This document shows, in pieces, positions 1 through 12,313 of a DNA stretch of 64,000 nt (position 1 is the stretch's first letter; every line of letters starts with the position of its first letter). The translations under genes and the position numbers were made by a program. The stretch is from Arachnopeziza araneosa (taxonomy: Eukaryota > Ascomycota > Leotiomycetes > Helotiales > Arachnopezizaceae). Below the pieces are notes generated by a model, which did no database searches, was not told where the DNA came from, and was given only the letters and a program-made list of their open reading frames with translations. Where the stretch lies: positions 1 to 64,000 of the forward strand of contig QYAI01000056.1 in assembly GCA_003988855.1 (NCBI GenBank), read 5' to 3'.

Positions 1-61
1 CAGTCTCCTATACTCCGACAACCTCCTACAGCTCGAAAAGATCATCGAAGAGCATCCCAAA

Positions 62-190
62 GACAGTCTCCCACACTCCGCAGACGCTCTACCACACCCC
101 GCAGACACCCCGCAGACACTCTACCACACCCCGCAGACACTCTCCTACATCCCGCAGACACTCTACTACACCTCGTAGACGCTCCTCCTT
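62..190. repeat. Degenerate minisatellite
   Basis: A C-rich array of imperfect units of roughly 22 bases. Each contains a core like ccgcagacactctaccacac, repeated about five times with substitutions and one truncated unit. It has no credible reading frame. It lies just upstream of the broken HNH gene and may extend left of the window. Confidence 0.7.
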
Positions 191-219
191 CCCCGTTACA
201 CGAATACACTCGGTTAATT

Positions 220-1233
220 ATGCCTCCTCGAAATCGCTCCGTAAAGCGCGACGTTCATATTTTCGGTACAAGCGATCGAAGTACTTCAATTAGTGGCCTG
301 ATTCTTACAGCTAGTGTTACAAATGCTAACCTATATGCTATGATCGAGATTTTTGTTTTTTTGATGGTGAATATATTTTACGGAATGAAAGTAATATTAC
401 AATAAAGAAAGATAACTCTTTACTTCTGCCAGGAAACTATTACATTAATTCTTCTCGTAAGTATTTATTTAATAGCTCTTTTCTCTAGCTAATCTATTCG
501 TAGATCTTATTCGTGTTAGTACCGAGACGCCATTAACTCGTATGATTTCTCAACAAACTAGAACTCGTATCCAAGCTTTTACTGACGCTGTTCGTTTACG
601 AGACCAACGATGTGTTATAACAGAAGAAGTAGCAATAAATGCTGATAGTGATCTTTGGACTAGGTTCGAAGCTGCACATATCTTTCCTCTAGCTTTTAAG
701 AGACTTTAGAAAGATTTCAATTACGGCTGTTGGATCTTAACTTCTTCAAATGAAGAAGAAATCAAAGGAGGAAATATTAATTCTGTACAGAATGAAATAC
801 TACTTTGCTCTGATATACATCAGCTATTCGACTTTTACGATTTCTCAATTAATTCAGATGTATATATAATATTCTGTATACTTTTCTATGAATATACTAA
901 TTATTTTAGGATAATTACAAGATTGTATGTTTTTCAAAAGATGGGAAGGGTATTGCTGGAAAACGTCTTGACCAAAGACTTCTTGATAATCCTGAACGCC
1001 TGGTTGATCAGCTCTTACGTTAGCATTTCCGGCAGGCTGTTTTAGTTAATATGAAGGGTGCTGGTGAACCTCGGTTCGAGCATGATTTCCCGCCTGGCTC
1101 TGATATAATGGGTCAAATACTGGAGGGTCCAAAGGCTGATAAGAGGATGGAGTTTGGGCTGTTTAGTCGCTTGGCGACCGAATTTGATTTGACTGAGTAG
1201 AAGCAGTATAATAGATATCTATTTCTACCTTGA
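220..1233 (+). pseudogene. Broken fungal HNH-nuclease-like gene
   Basis: The conceptual protein starts at ATG 220 (MPPRNRSVKRDVHIF). It resembles the HNH-endonuclease-like proteins common in filamentous fungi: an RxRDQRCVIT segment, then FEAAHIFPLAF, then LLCSDIHQLFDFYDFSIN, then a C-terminal LRxHFRQAVLVNMKG block. Two introns are plausible: gtaagt at about 460 to tag at about 505, and gtatat at about 858 to tag near 910. The gene is disabled. A frame change lies in the T-run at about 355-362. In-frame TAG codons stand at 707-709, 1021-1023 and 1198-1200; at least the second sits where the family has Trp (LLR-stop-HFRQAVL). TGG to TAG equals CpA to TpA on the other strand, the RIP signature. 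The family call rests on motif memory; the breaks are read directly. Confidence 0.75.
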
Positions 1234-1643
1234 ATGAAAACACGCCTTGCAACTATAGCCGGATCAAAGGGGGTCAAAACAGGTATCTAGGGAGCCAAAA
1301 GAGAACCCCTACTTAGGTGCCCCGGCTCAGAGAAAAGCGGCCGCTGCTCATGTCCAGAGACTAAAACGGAACCAGCAAAAGAAAAAGTCGAGTATGACTA
1401 TTTTAGCAGTAGGACTTGTAATTTATTTTTTTTTTTGGACAATGCAGTTGCGCTAATCCGCTCTAATCGCGCTGCTGAAATTGCCGAATCGCAAAGATCG
1501 TCGTCGTGTCTGTGCAAATTTTGCCGCAAGATATCCGGAGCGCCGACGATGTTTTGCACGAACTTTCCGTCCTAAACCACGCAGCCCCGCATGAGCCTTC
1601 AACTCAGCAAGATGGTAAACGATTCACACGCAAGAACTTGAAC
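1234..1643. other. Intergenic, nothing recognised
   Basis: Spacer between the HNH relic and the next gene, with a poly-T run near 1425-1437. It probably holds the promoter and 5' leader of the downstream gene. I see no ORF or RNA gene. Confidence 0.5.
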
Positions 1644-3685
1644 ATGCAAGCGTTGGAAGAGGAACGACCTTCGCGCAGTGTGAGCCGGACAGAGGAATTG
1701 CACTGGGGGTGGGGGCACTTCATCCACTAGGGTCGCGCGGAGACCTCCTCTTGCCGCATCGGGAGAGAACTCGGTGAACCACTCAGGTGAGTTTCAGTCT
1801 CTCTCATTCTTCTCTTTTTGGTTCGCTACCTTCGCGTTCAATTTAGCCTGACCATTTTCTCCTTTTGAATAACAGCAATACTCTGTGGATTTCACTGTAC
1901 CTGAGCTGCTGAGATTGGAGAACAATCTTCACCAGGCAGCGAGCCTGCTGTCTGGCAGCCGTTGCGAGCCACTCAAAAACACTGGCGATGACATCTTGAT
2001 GATTGATCGATCACTTCCATCGAGTCGCCTTGCAACAGGAACGACTGCCACGGATGCGCAGATCCCACTTCGTCCACGACTCGAGGCTCTAGAGACTACC
2101 ATCCCTTTGGCAGCCTCCACGTCATTTTATGAAACGTCGCAGTGCTGTTCTTCTCACGAATTTGAAGGTAGGTAGTTAGACTCGCGTTTGAAAACGTCTC
2201 CTTTGTTCCAGCGCTCTCTTGCTCCAGAAACTTTTTCGGCTTAATTAATCCAACTCATTTTGTCACTCTAGGGAGGAATCATTTCATGGCTCGGTCTCCG
2301 CATTCAGCCAAGGCTGCGCATTCGATCTCTGCGATAGTCCCTCCTTCGAGACGAAATTCCAGGACCTCTCAAGAGCCGCTTTCCTCTAATACATCTACGA
2401 ACTTGCGAACCTTAGACAATTTCAATTTAAATATCAATGTCAATTTGGAAACGTCGAGCTCGGTGGACTACCATGGCGATCGAGATGTTGCATTCACAGG
2501 GTCTTGGGATCCGCAACAACAGAGCTCAGCAAGCAGGTTTATCCAAGAATACCGCGACTTACGACATAACGATAAGGTTTCAAATGTTATAGACGGTGTA
2601 GGTGGTAGCACACCTTCCGTCGCTCCTTCAACGACCTATTCTTCGCCTCAAAGATCTACGGCTATGGGTACCCATAAGAAAAGGCGAAGAGGAGATAGCA
2701 GCCCCGACACAATTGACGACGACAAGTATCGCAAAGTTTCCAAGCCGCCGAAGAACACTTCAGTAAACCCAATAGCCACGCTGAGATTGGCGTGTCCCTA
2801 CCGAAAACATAACCCAGCAAAATACGGCGTACATGAATCAAAAATTTGTGCTCTTTCTCACTGGTCCTCGATTTCGAGGGTGAAGTACGTCATCCACTGC
2901 TTCACAGAAACTTTCGCTCACAAATTTCAGAGAGCATCTTTATCGATGCCACCGTGACCCACAGCGTTGTGGGCGTTGCGGAGATACGTTTAAGACTTCT
3001 GAAGGTCTTGATTCTCATCAAAAAAGGGTAATCGGCTGCCCTGTGAGAGAAATAGAGCCTTTGGAAGCGATTACACCCTTTGTAGAAAGAGCGTTGAGGA
3101 GTAGGAAAAAGGCACACCGGGGCCAGACTGATGAGGAGCGATGGGGAGATGTCTATCGGATCCTCTTTCCAGGTGAATGTGTGCCTAGTCCACGTAAGTT
3201 CCGAGCTACAACCTACAGCTTTCTATTATTTGCTACGATAATTGTTAATTATAAACACAGACTTTGATCCTGTGCAAGAAGAAAAAATACACCACGATTA
3301 CGAAGAGTACAGCCGACGAGAAATGCCAAAGCTTTTCAGGTCGTTCCTCGAAAACCATGGGAGCCTGATTGACCCCTGCAACAAGAATATAAAGAATGAC
3401 CTAGTCAGTGCCGTCGAGTTTTGTCTTGAGCGCATGCTTGGCGAGTACAGAAAAAAATCTGCAGCTTATCCTGCTCTAATATCCTCCACGCCGGCTTCAA
3501 CTCCTACAACGGCCTTTCCGACGACAGACTTGCCTATAGTTCCGCTCCTGTCAACTTCAGAGGAGACAGCGTTTCCGCATTTGTATTCATTTGTAGACGA
3601 TTCCAACAACAATTCGAATTTCATTTTCAGTGCCGATTGGTTCGAAGGGCCTGGGAGTAGGGTTTCTGAAATGGATTCCTTGTAA
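1644..3685 (+). CDS. C2H2-like zinc-finger nuclear protein, four introns proposed
   Basis: Exons join cleanly from about 1876 to 3685. Introns at 2168-2271, 2885-2930 and 3194-3260 all keep the frame. The N-terminal half is Ser/Thr-rich and disordered, with a basic KKRRR nuclear-signal-like stretch. The middle has the fungal signature RLACPYRKHNPAKYG, then HLYRCHR, then CGRCGDTF...LDSHQK, so Cys/His pairs could bind zinc. After it comes a conserved stretch (DEERWGDVYRILFPG) and a helical region ending near 3460, then a low-complexity tail. Such proteins are common in Leotiomycetes and Sordariomycetes and lack a known function. The start is uncertain. The best option is a tiny exon from ATG 1644 to 1679 with donor gtgagc and acceptor at 1875, which is in phase. 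The 3' three exons are well supported; the first is a proposal. Confidence 0.72.
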
Positions 3686-3770
3686 AATACCCACGGAGAC
3701 TAGAGTTCAAGAACATAACACATCAGAATAATCAGAAATAAATTTAATTTGTAGAAAGTTTAGAGAATGT

Positions 3771-5599
3771 CTAAGAAGATCCTACAGCTACTGCTGGCCC
3801 CTGCAGATTTCCCAAAAATGTCACTAAGACTGCGCAGTATCTAGTGATCACTTAGCTATCTAAAGTCTTGAACGGTATAGATCTGGGGCCTCAACTTACG
3901 TGCAAGTGCCAACAAACACACTCTCAGCCTTGGCGTCAGTGAACAAAGACATTAATGTTGCGAATAGCAATACAAACGCCAAGACCATGATTGCTGTCAT
4001 TTTCCGACTCATCTCGGTCAAAAATAGCAGGAAGACTGGGATGAGCAGGACCGTGACTGAGACGCACACCGCCATGATTTTCGCTACGAGAGATATCTTT
4101 TCGCTAGAGAAGAGGTAGACGTTCTTCTCCTGTCCATCCTGATTTCCGTTTTTAAGATGTAGGAATCGCTGCATATCAATGTGTTAGCCAGTGCACTGTC
4201 TTCCCATCTTTAGCCTTGTGGCCTTATGAAAGTGGTTTTGCACACTACCATACTTGAGCATACTGCGATGAAGTGACTGCTTGGCAGCTGCAAAGATATC
4301 TACACCTCGTGTAGAACGATGAAGACGTAAGAGATTTTGCGGGGGGGGTGGACTCACATAAAAGCGAGAGCTAGGCCAGCGATTCAAGCATCCCTTAATG
4401 AAACTATCGAATCCGCTCTGGGATTGCTTTCCTAAAGAGACGAAATCCTTGCTGTGGTAGATGAAATCATATTCCCCAGGGTCAAGTGGCTTCTTGTTGT
4501 AGATCCAGTGGAATACATTCAGATGATCGCTGACCGGTGCAGGAGCCAGAGCTCGCAAGGCGTGATCTTTCAGCAAAAAGTCGTCTGTGAGCAAGATATA
4601 TAACATTAGCTACAAAACCTCTTTTTAAAGTGTAGAGTGGAGAGTACGAAATGTTAAGTTCTTGTACCATATTCCAAGAGTTTGAGCTTTAGCTTGTCAA
4701 TCAGTACTTTCTGGCCGAGATCATCTCCATCATTATGTTGAATTCCATGCAACCGATATCTGAGATCTGACGTCGAATCTGTTTCATCCAACTCATCCAG
4801 TTCCTTCTCAAGAGCTGTAATCTCGCACGAAAGATGGAGCAAGACCCTAGAGTGAGCTGTCCCGAAACGGCGTGCAATTGCGAAGCTGTCTGCACTAGTG
4901 AGAAATGCAGCAAGCTGTGGAAGTCCTTCGGGGTACTTATCGTCTATAATGGGAACGATATTAGCTAATTCCAATGATGGTCTTGACTACAAATCGACTA
5001 GATTGAATTTTAGGTTTGAAAGGAGAGGTTTGACTGACAACTTTTATTGATGATTCTTTCGTATCCTGTGTCGGGTGTGTTTCTGCTCGTGTCTTCTTGA
5101 TTTCCTGTAGCTTTACTCTCGCTAAGAGATGCATCGCTTGCCTGAGAAGGAACAAGAGAGATCGTAATTGGATTTATGGGCACATGCAGGTCTATGAGAC
5201 ATATTAGTGCATTAAAACCAAGTTTTAGGTACAAGAAAATGGATTTCTCTCATCTGAGATATTCTGCAGGAAATCTAGTTCTTGTCCATTTTTGGTTGTA
5301 GTACTTTTCCCATGATGATCGGTACTCGTAGTAGCCGCTTGCTGTGGGTTGTTGATATTATTCGAGTTTTCGCTTGATGATGGTGGAGGGCCATGGCTTT
5401 TTGCAGTAGTCGTTCTCTTCATGTTGTTCAAATCAAAACTAGGACTGAAAGATGCCTTCTCTGCAAAATCTATGTCAGTGGCGAAAGGAACCAATGGGAT
5501 GTTGGCAGTGATTGGAAGCATGGCTGCCGCCAATGAAAGCTCTCTAATAGCCCCAACACAAGGCTCCAGAGATGTTGGATCAACCGATGAAGAGGCCAT
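3771..5599 (-). CDS. DUF6594 membrane protein
   Basis: Spliced from ATG 5599. Exons read as 5233-5599, 5039-5191, 4668-4943, 4358-4584, one or two unresolved exons around 4150-4300, a membrane exon ending at about 3901, and a last exon ending at TAG 3771. The N-terminus is Ser/Thr/Asn-rich. The domain begins at YDKYPEGLPQLAAFL and continues with FAIARRFGTAHSRVLLH and then LEKELDELDE, the usual DUF6594 start. The C-terminus has two hydrophobic helices (AVCVSVTVLLIPVFLLFL and MVLAFVLLFATLMSLF) followed by TYCAVLVTFLGN, the classic DUF6594 end. The role of the family is unknown; it is expanded in plant-associated fungi. The splice between about 4150 and 4357 is ambiguous, and the intron there carries a run of nine G (4340-4348). 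The family call is firm; the middle exon structure is not. Confidence 0.78.
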
Positions 5600-6558
5600 G
5601 CTCAGTGACTGAACCAAACTGATGAGCTGAAAAATGAATCGAGGCTGTCTCTCTGCTTTGAACAGGTGTATCAACACCTTCACTCACGCCGGCTAAGTCT
5701 TGCCTTATATGCCAGCGTGAGAAGCATAGAATGGCGAATTGCCCATCTCTGGCACCTACTCATGCGCAGCTGCTGTAGCAGTTGGGTGGGATTTTTCATG
5801 CCTGACAGATATGGGCGTGGGAAAGAGCCTCATGTTGCACGCAACTCGGTCAAGACCGAGTGATGCGTTGGGTTTTCAATGTGTGGGCTGGGCCAGAATG
5901 AGGCGGAAAAGGAAGACTATAACTGGGATGAGATTAAGATGGTAGAAGGCTGAGATAGGAGAAAGGGTGTGTGGGATGAAAGGCGGTGCATGCTTACCTT
6001 ACTGGGGGAGAGATGGTGTATGGTTTATGGCTCTGCTTGGTTGGCAAGGCTGTTGGTGGCTGCAAAGGCTACGAGGCTGCTTCAGCGGTTAAATCCAACT
6101 TCGTAGAACTTTACCTGGTAGAGGGGACGTTGAAGAATTAACAAACAGATAAGTTTCAGAGCGCGAAACGCGGGGAACGGACCGTTTAAAGGTTTAATAG
6201 GCTTGGGATCAGTAACGAGAATTTCCTCTTCACTTCGGGAGGCAGCATGAGGTCTGTGAAAATGAAAATTGATTGATCAATCATTCCGTAGTAAGCACTG
6301 GGCCGGAAAAGGCATTGGGAACATTGCTGACCATATTGGCATATGATAGAGCAGGGGGAAATATGTGTAGGACGAAGCAGGAATTGCAGCAGTTTTAGTA
6401 CGCATGGTCATTCTAGATTTATACACGCATCATATCCCTTCCGAATAGCAAACCCCTCGGTCCTTCCAACATGATCCGAAGACATCCCTTATATAGATAC
6501 TCTTTCTCACCAATCCACACGGCCAATTTTGTGCATCTGATCCAAACCAATCTAGTGT
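5600..6558. other. Intergenic, nothing recognised
   Basis: Upstream region of the DUF6594 gene and downstream of the orphan gene. Short ORFs here on the plus strand look like chance. No RNA gene seen. Confidence 0.5.
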
Positions 6559-7357
6559 TCACCACTCAAACTTGACTTCAGTGACCTTCATGAAGACACT
6601 TCGGGCATTTGGTCGGTTGTGTGATTGGTCGATCGAGGATTTTGAAGCCTTAGGAGCGGAGGAATGCAGCGCGGGAGGATAGCATTCTTCAGCTTTCGAT
6701 GTTTTGGGAGTAGGCCTCGGCGTCGGTACGTCCTTCAAACGATTAGGGAAACCAAACCAAGACTGTAGATTGGCTGTACTCACTGGGGCTGGCTTGGGAT
6801 CCAAGACAACTACTCCATGTGCGTAGGTTACTGGTAATTCCCCTCTCTTTCTCGCATGGGCAGATTTATTCAGATTCCCAAGCTGTCGTTCTCCTGCAGA
6901 CGACGAATGCGTGGCCAATGTGCCACTACCTCCGCAGGTATGCTGTGACAACCCTACCTTACTTGTGATCTCTTCGGAAGACATTTTGGTAGCGTGGTGC
7001 GTGAGACCTTTGCCAGCATGCGATGTAACAGAATATGACGAGCTGTCGTGGTGTCGAAATGATCGTTTTCGGATAGTCGCAGAAATAGCCTTAGTCCTGT
7101 TTTCCGAGTCCCACCAAAAGCGGATCAAACCTAGTGACGGCGATGGACACCAATCTCCATCATTCACAGCAAACGCTGCTCTAACGGATGTCCCGCCATA
7201 CAGGGTTCCAGTCTGTAGTCAATTCGTCTGCAATCGCAATGGAGGCGTGTATCCACACAGAAAAGAGAGAGAAGAGAAGCAATGAAAAACCGAAGCCAAA
7301 ACCCCTACCTGTGGATAGCTTGAAAGTTGGAGCGTTCAAGCCTGATATGATTTCCAT
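6559..7357 (-). CDS. Orphan protein, two exons, junction unresolved
   Basis: A long open exon (6559-7212) follows a good acceptor (ctacag) and encodes about 218 residues. It starts TGTLYGGTSVRAAFAVNDGD, then WCPSPSLGLIRFWWDSE, then a Ser/Lys/His-rich low-complexity tail ending KVTEVKFEW. An upstream exon is likely at 7309-7357 (ATG, MEIISGLNAPTFKLST) with donor gtaggg. The two exons are out of phase by one base, so either another splice is used or the gene carries a one-base indel as several neighbours do. I do not recognise the family. The conserved-looking part is the first 50 residues of exon 2; the rest looks disordered. Confidence 0.45.
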
Positions 7358-10091
7358 TTCTCAGACCGCTTGTGCTGTGCAATACGATACGCGCAAGGAG
7401 GACGCGAAAAAAGGGTTCAAGAACTGTTCATGTCAGCCAATTTCAGAGTAGATATAAAAGCTAGAAGCTTACCAGCAATTTTTCCAATCCACAAAACGCG
7501 GTGAACAATTTTCAGCCAATTCGTCATGCAAGCAGAAACCTACCTAATTGGAGATAAGACGTGAAACTCATGTGCCTGAACAAGCTGTGGCTGAAGGCGT
7601 ACTTGGCACGTGACACATAGTCAGGCCAGAACCAAGTAAATAAAGATGAATCTTGATCAAGATACATAAAATCTTTCTCCCATAATCATCTTCTCAGAGT
7701 CTTCTTCATTGGAACAGAATGGGGACGAGGCAAAATCTTAAGAGAGGAAAAGTGGGTTAAACATCTATCATCAAGATGCAAGGAAGGAGGTTATGTAGGG
7801 TGGGTTGGTTTCTCGCATGGCGAATAACATGATGCGCGAGAAAACGGTACGATTGGACTGTGTAATTTAGATGCTTCCTCGAAAGACAACCTAAACCAAT
7901 AACAGCAACGCCATCAGTGCGCCTCACGCAGGAGTCGATCAGGCTGAGATGTAGTCCTTGATCAGACGATCAGAGACTGGCAGTGCTCGAGCTGGAACTT
8001 GAAGATAGTCTTATCGCAAAGAATTCTTCGCATTTGTCTGTTAGGATAATATGAATTCATTGTTGATCGGACGGGGCTATGGCTTCCACATAATAAGTAG
8101 CCTGTTAAGCCATTGCCCTTGAAATCCGTCTAGTTCCCTCCGAGATTACCTCTATCACGAGCCGAGAATACCCTAAAAATGAACCACTTCTCTTATAGAT
8201 ACTAGCTAGAAATTGAGATTCATGAAAATAACCCGGTTAGCATGATAGAAAATCATTGAGCATATCAGGAACATATCTGGTTCTAGAGATTCTTAACAGG
8301 TGCTTTTCAATCGGACCTCGTACTTCCAAGAGAAAACTCACTTTTTGCTAGATTGACCTAGATCATAACATCATCATGACAAGTGGACTAACGATGGCTA
8401 AAAATCCAGACGAGTTTCACAACGTGGAAGGGCATGTATCATGTCTGCAACACAATGTTTTATGAAAGAAGTCTACATTTCGACTGTCTATTCATATTTA
8501 AAAAAATCTGGTCTGGCATTTTTGGAGACGATCATTATTGTATTGCCAGCCACGGCCTAACTAGATGATCTCAAGAACAGAATAAAAACGAAGTTTCGGA
8601 GGATTCGCCCGACGTGGAAGCCGAGAGGTGGAGAAAATGAGTTGCTGACCAGTGAAGATCGGACACACTTCTAAAGTCTGAGATGAGCACCGAACCTCTC
8701 ATGGCAGTGCTGATGTGTCGTTAATGTTGACTGTCATATTGGTATAGATGGTCTTCTATAATAAACGCATCGTAATCCGTATCCGCCGACTTGTGAATTT
8801 ATGCCAGCTGATAAAACAAATATGCCCATTTTCACAACTCCTACGCCCTGCATTAACAGCAAGTGGAACCAAGTCGTGGCACTCGTTCCCCTTAGTGGGT
8901 AGCCACCAGATACAAAGATTTTGCTTTTGGGAGAACGACGCCCTCCAGCCATACTGCTTTATTGGACACTTCAAGATTTAAAAGGCTCCTGCTGCTACCA
9001 GCGGAGTCACGATATTCCAGGCCCTTACTATGGCCCCCATTCGTTTCGAGAATGGGCATGGCTACTGGCATTAGAGGGTATGCTTTTGAAACCATCAGAG
9101 ACATCAAGATGTTTTAGGAAGACAATGTTTTGATTCGGGTGATGGAACAAGGGCGCTCAGACTCTCGCTTAATCATGAACCAGACTTGCAAACGTTGTAC
9201 ATGCGAGATGCTTATCATGGCTAGCTCTCGTTTGAGATCCATCAAAATATAATTTTAAAATTTTAAATACACCAGAAGGATCATCACATTCTTTTCCATT
9301 CTTTTATCTACATTTCAGGCACGCCAGTATTGATAAAGTCTCAATATATCAGCACTCAGGTCGTGTTACACAAACGCGGAGACTAGATATATATTATGTA
9401 ATCATGTTGAGCGACTAAGTTAGTTAAGTTAACTTAGTGCTAGTCTACCAGATAGACCTCGCAAGCCGTCAATACATATTGTTTTTTGACTAGTACTCAG
9501 TTTTGATATCAGGTTTGACAGAAAACTCCATTTCCGCCTGTTGCAATCGCGCCATACCTTATGTACATGACACGTTCGGACTATCTTCAGACAACACATC
9601 CACGCTGGTGCCGTTTAGGTAAAAATCTCCATCACCAAGTCAATCATCCGCTGCGAGAGTGTGCATTATTTTTCAGATCTTAGGACCGATAGGATTCATA
9701 CTAAAGATTATGTTTGATTCAAGTACGGGAGGCTTCGTTTCCGTTTCAACTGCCACCTTCCGTTCGCAGACCTCTGAAGTTTTGAAGGACTAAAATGAAA
9801 CCAAAGAAGAGAACTTTAAGCATTATATGCTAATTCATGTTCAATCTTCTGTGCTTGGGCTGGTCTTTGGTATCAGAGGATGAGCCTTTCGGCGGTCTCA
9901 TTTCAGCTCGTTCTTGAAAGATGCATCTGACCAGGGTTTTTTATTTTAAAGTTGGTAGCATATAAGTGGTGTCCCAAACCGACAGCTGTAAACATTTGAA
10001 AAACAGTCATCTGCAACCAAGACTGTTAAATTCATTATAAAAAAATATAATAACTCATAAATAGTGTAAAATCGCCAGCACCATTCAATGT
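7358..10091. other. Gene-poor stretch of 2.7 kb
   Basis: No reading frame here looks like a protein. The small ORFs at 8734-9133 overlap on both strands and show no motif. Composition is A/T-leaning with frequent TA steps. It could be old repeat or gene debris or a non-coding transcript; I see no terminal repeats, transposase motif or tRNA. The 3' part (from about 9900) is the downstream region of the HET pseudogene. Confidence 0.5.
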
Positions 10092-12313
10092 TCAAACAAC
10101 CGTGATGACACACATCTCATTACCATCATTATCAGGACCAGTGCGCTCGCCTTTGAACTGGTTGTCTCCATCATTCCGCTCTCTTCGTTGAATATTCTGA
10201 AAAACATCAACGCCACGTTGGTATCTTAGTAGGAAACACCCAACACGATAATAATGATCCTTCTCCTCCACGTACTTTAGAACCAAGCCACATAACTGCA
10301 CCGCGCTTTCCTGGTCCGAAAATCGTATCAGTGGGAAGAAATTCACTTCGCCTTCCACACTGTATGGATAGCTATCAAGATACAGAAAGGCTCTCCAAGT
10401 CCCAGTTCTTTATCGAATATCCAGAAAGATGACACGCCCTTCCATGTTTTCACGGCAAAATACAACACCCATGCAGGGAACTTGACAAGTTAATCGAATG
10501 TAACCTCCAACTACTTCGCTGAATGAGTCGTTTTTAAGTAAGATGCTTGATTCTAGTAAGCTTGCCAAAAGAATAATACTGTCATTCTCATCTACCATGA
10601 AGCTGACAGGTCCATTAACAGCGGCCCATGACCAGGATGGTGCACGATATGTGATCGTAGAAAGCTCAACCTCGTCTGTATGGACAAACCATACCAGAGA
10701 GAGAATTAAATTGTCTTTTCACATGCCTGCTAAATAATCTGTGTTGGCAAAGTTGAGCTCTTTGGCGAATGCTCTTGCAAGACCTGAAATCGCAACCAGC
10801 TTGTCATTACTGTAGGTTAGGGATCCCATGCTATAATTAAAACGATAGATCGCCAGGTGGATCTATTATCCGCATGACTGGCTTCTTGCAAGCCAGAAAC
10901 AAGACCTGGTATGGTGGTACAACCGTCGTTGTATGAGTCTGGAAAGCTCTCACAAGCAGTTGAGTTTCTACACTCAAAAGCGAGCTCTTTAGAGCTGAAA
11001 TAAATCGATCTCGGAGCAAGAATAAGTTCTTAGTTTAATCAGTTAGTATCAAGCACACCATTGTTCTGGTATGAAATGAAAAAGGCGAAAATCCAAGTTT
11101 GCAAGATGTCTAAATAAAATCCTCGAAGAATAACTCCTGGGCTTGTTTCTATCGCAAAGGATATGAAAAGAATAAATTGATCAGCAAACAACCTCACCTT
11201 GACAGACCCATGCTCTAGATGTAAGCGGCCCTGTGTAAAGTGTCGAAAACAATCCTCTGACACCACAGTCCCAAATACTAATCTCATTCGATGTCTTTTC
11301 GACGTAGGCGCGCACTTTGTATCCAAGACGAGGACCTGGCTTTCTTTCAAAGAATAGTCCGTAGCTTCCATCTGGTGAATCTATAGCTGCTAGGTTAAAT
11401 GTCGAGTTTTCGTAAATATTACCCATCAAGGTTGCCTCATCTCCCAGTCAGCCGTATCACCTTGAATTATGCACAGTGAATCGATCCATAAGTATTTAAA
11501 CCCCAACTTCCGTGTTGCTGCAATAGCTTCTTGAAAGGTTTTGCTCAAATCTTCTTTTGGTACCTGAATAAGGAAGTCGTGTAAGTTCTCCCTTCTGAGA
11601 GTGGTAAATACCTTCCTCCCCAGCAATGTCTCGAAATCAAATACTCAATCTGGGCTGGAAGTTCTTTCGTTAAGCGAAGACAGAGTTGCGCATCATTACC
11701 GCCAACATCCAACAATCGACTTGGGAGTATCTTTTGAAATAAAGATTTAGAATAAGCGTGATATTTTCGACACAAATTTAAACATTGGCGCATGAGCTTC
11801 CAGTTCTCTTCACAATCAGCAGTTTCGTGAACCTTTCTAATCTTTAAGCTAGAACTAGAAACTTTACTCATGTCAGAATCACAGTAAATTGTTGGCTCAC
11901 CAGAATAGAGTTATACCTGATCGGAAAACCTCAATATCTGTCGATGGACGTCTTGACAGTTTGTTCACTTGGACGTCGAACATAACAGTAATCTTATATT
12001 GATTTATATATCCAGGGAATAAAAATTCAACAAGGGAAACTCAGCAAAGGGTTGGAAAATCTTGCTCGAGAACACGTATCGCTTCGGCGTCCAAATCCTG
12101 TAGGAAAAGCGAACAAATAGGGCAGCCGCTCTGGGCGGACATCTTCAGATCCACTATATTTCGATGCAATTGTCTGGGACGCCTCGATTCCCAATCGTCA
12201 CGGTCATACCAATGGTTGGATATGGCCTGGCATTCTGGGCATAGCTCTTGTTCATCTTCGCACTCCCCAGCCTCGTCAGGTATTTCATGTCTTAAATCAG
12301 AAGCCATTGCCAC
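10092..12313 (-). pseudogene. HET-domain (heterokaryon incompatibility) pseudogene
   Basis: Exon 1 (from ATG near 12313) has the usual start: LCPECQAI, HRNIVDLKMSAQSGCPICS. Later segments show the HET core: IEYLISRHCWGG, then LSKTFQEAIAATRKLGF, KYLWIDSLCIIQGD, then MGNIYENSTFNLAAIDSPDG, and GPLTSRAWVCQ spliced to ELILAPRSIYFSSKE. The C-terminus has YRAPSWSWAAVNG and YYRVGCFLL. Intact members act in allorecognition and trigger cell death between incompatible strains. This copy is dead. It has stops at 12041-12043 (TGA), 10719-10721 (TGA, in GxxKDN where Trp is usual) and 10410-10412 (TAA), and one-base losses near 11620 (CWGG/KVF), 11440 (DWE/EAT) and 10835. Introns near 11846 and 11030-11200 still look spliceable, so decay is fairly recent. 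Confidence 0.85.

Noticed and set aside
707..1200. A-to-I RNA editing that would restore Trp at TAG codons
   Set aside because: UAG to UGG editing occurs in some ascomycetes during fruiting, but this gene also has a frame change and the changes fit RIP, so decay is simpler.
8734..9133. Overlapping small ORFs in the gene-poor block
   Set aside because: Present on both strands, with no conserved motif or splice logic.
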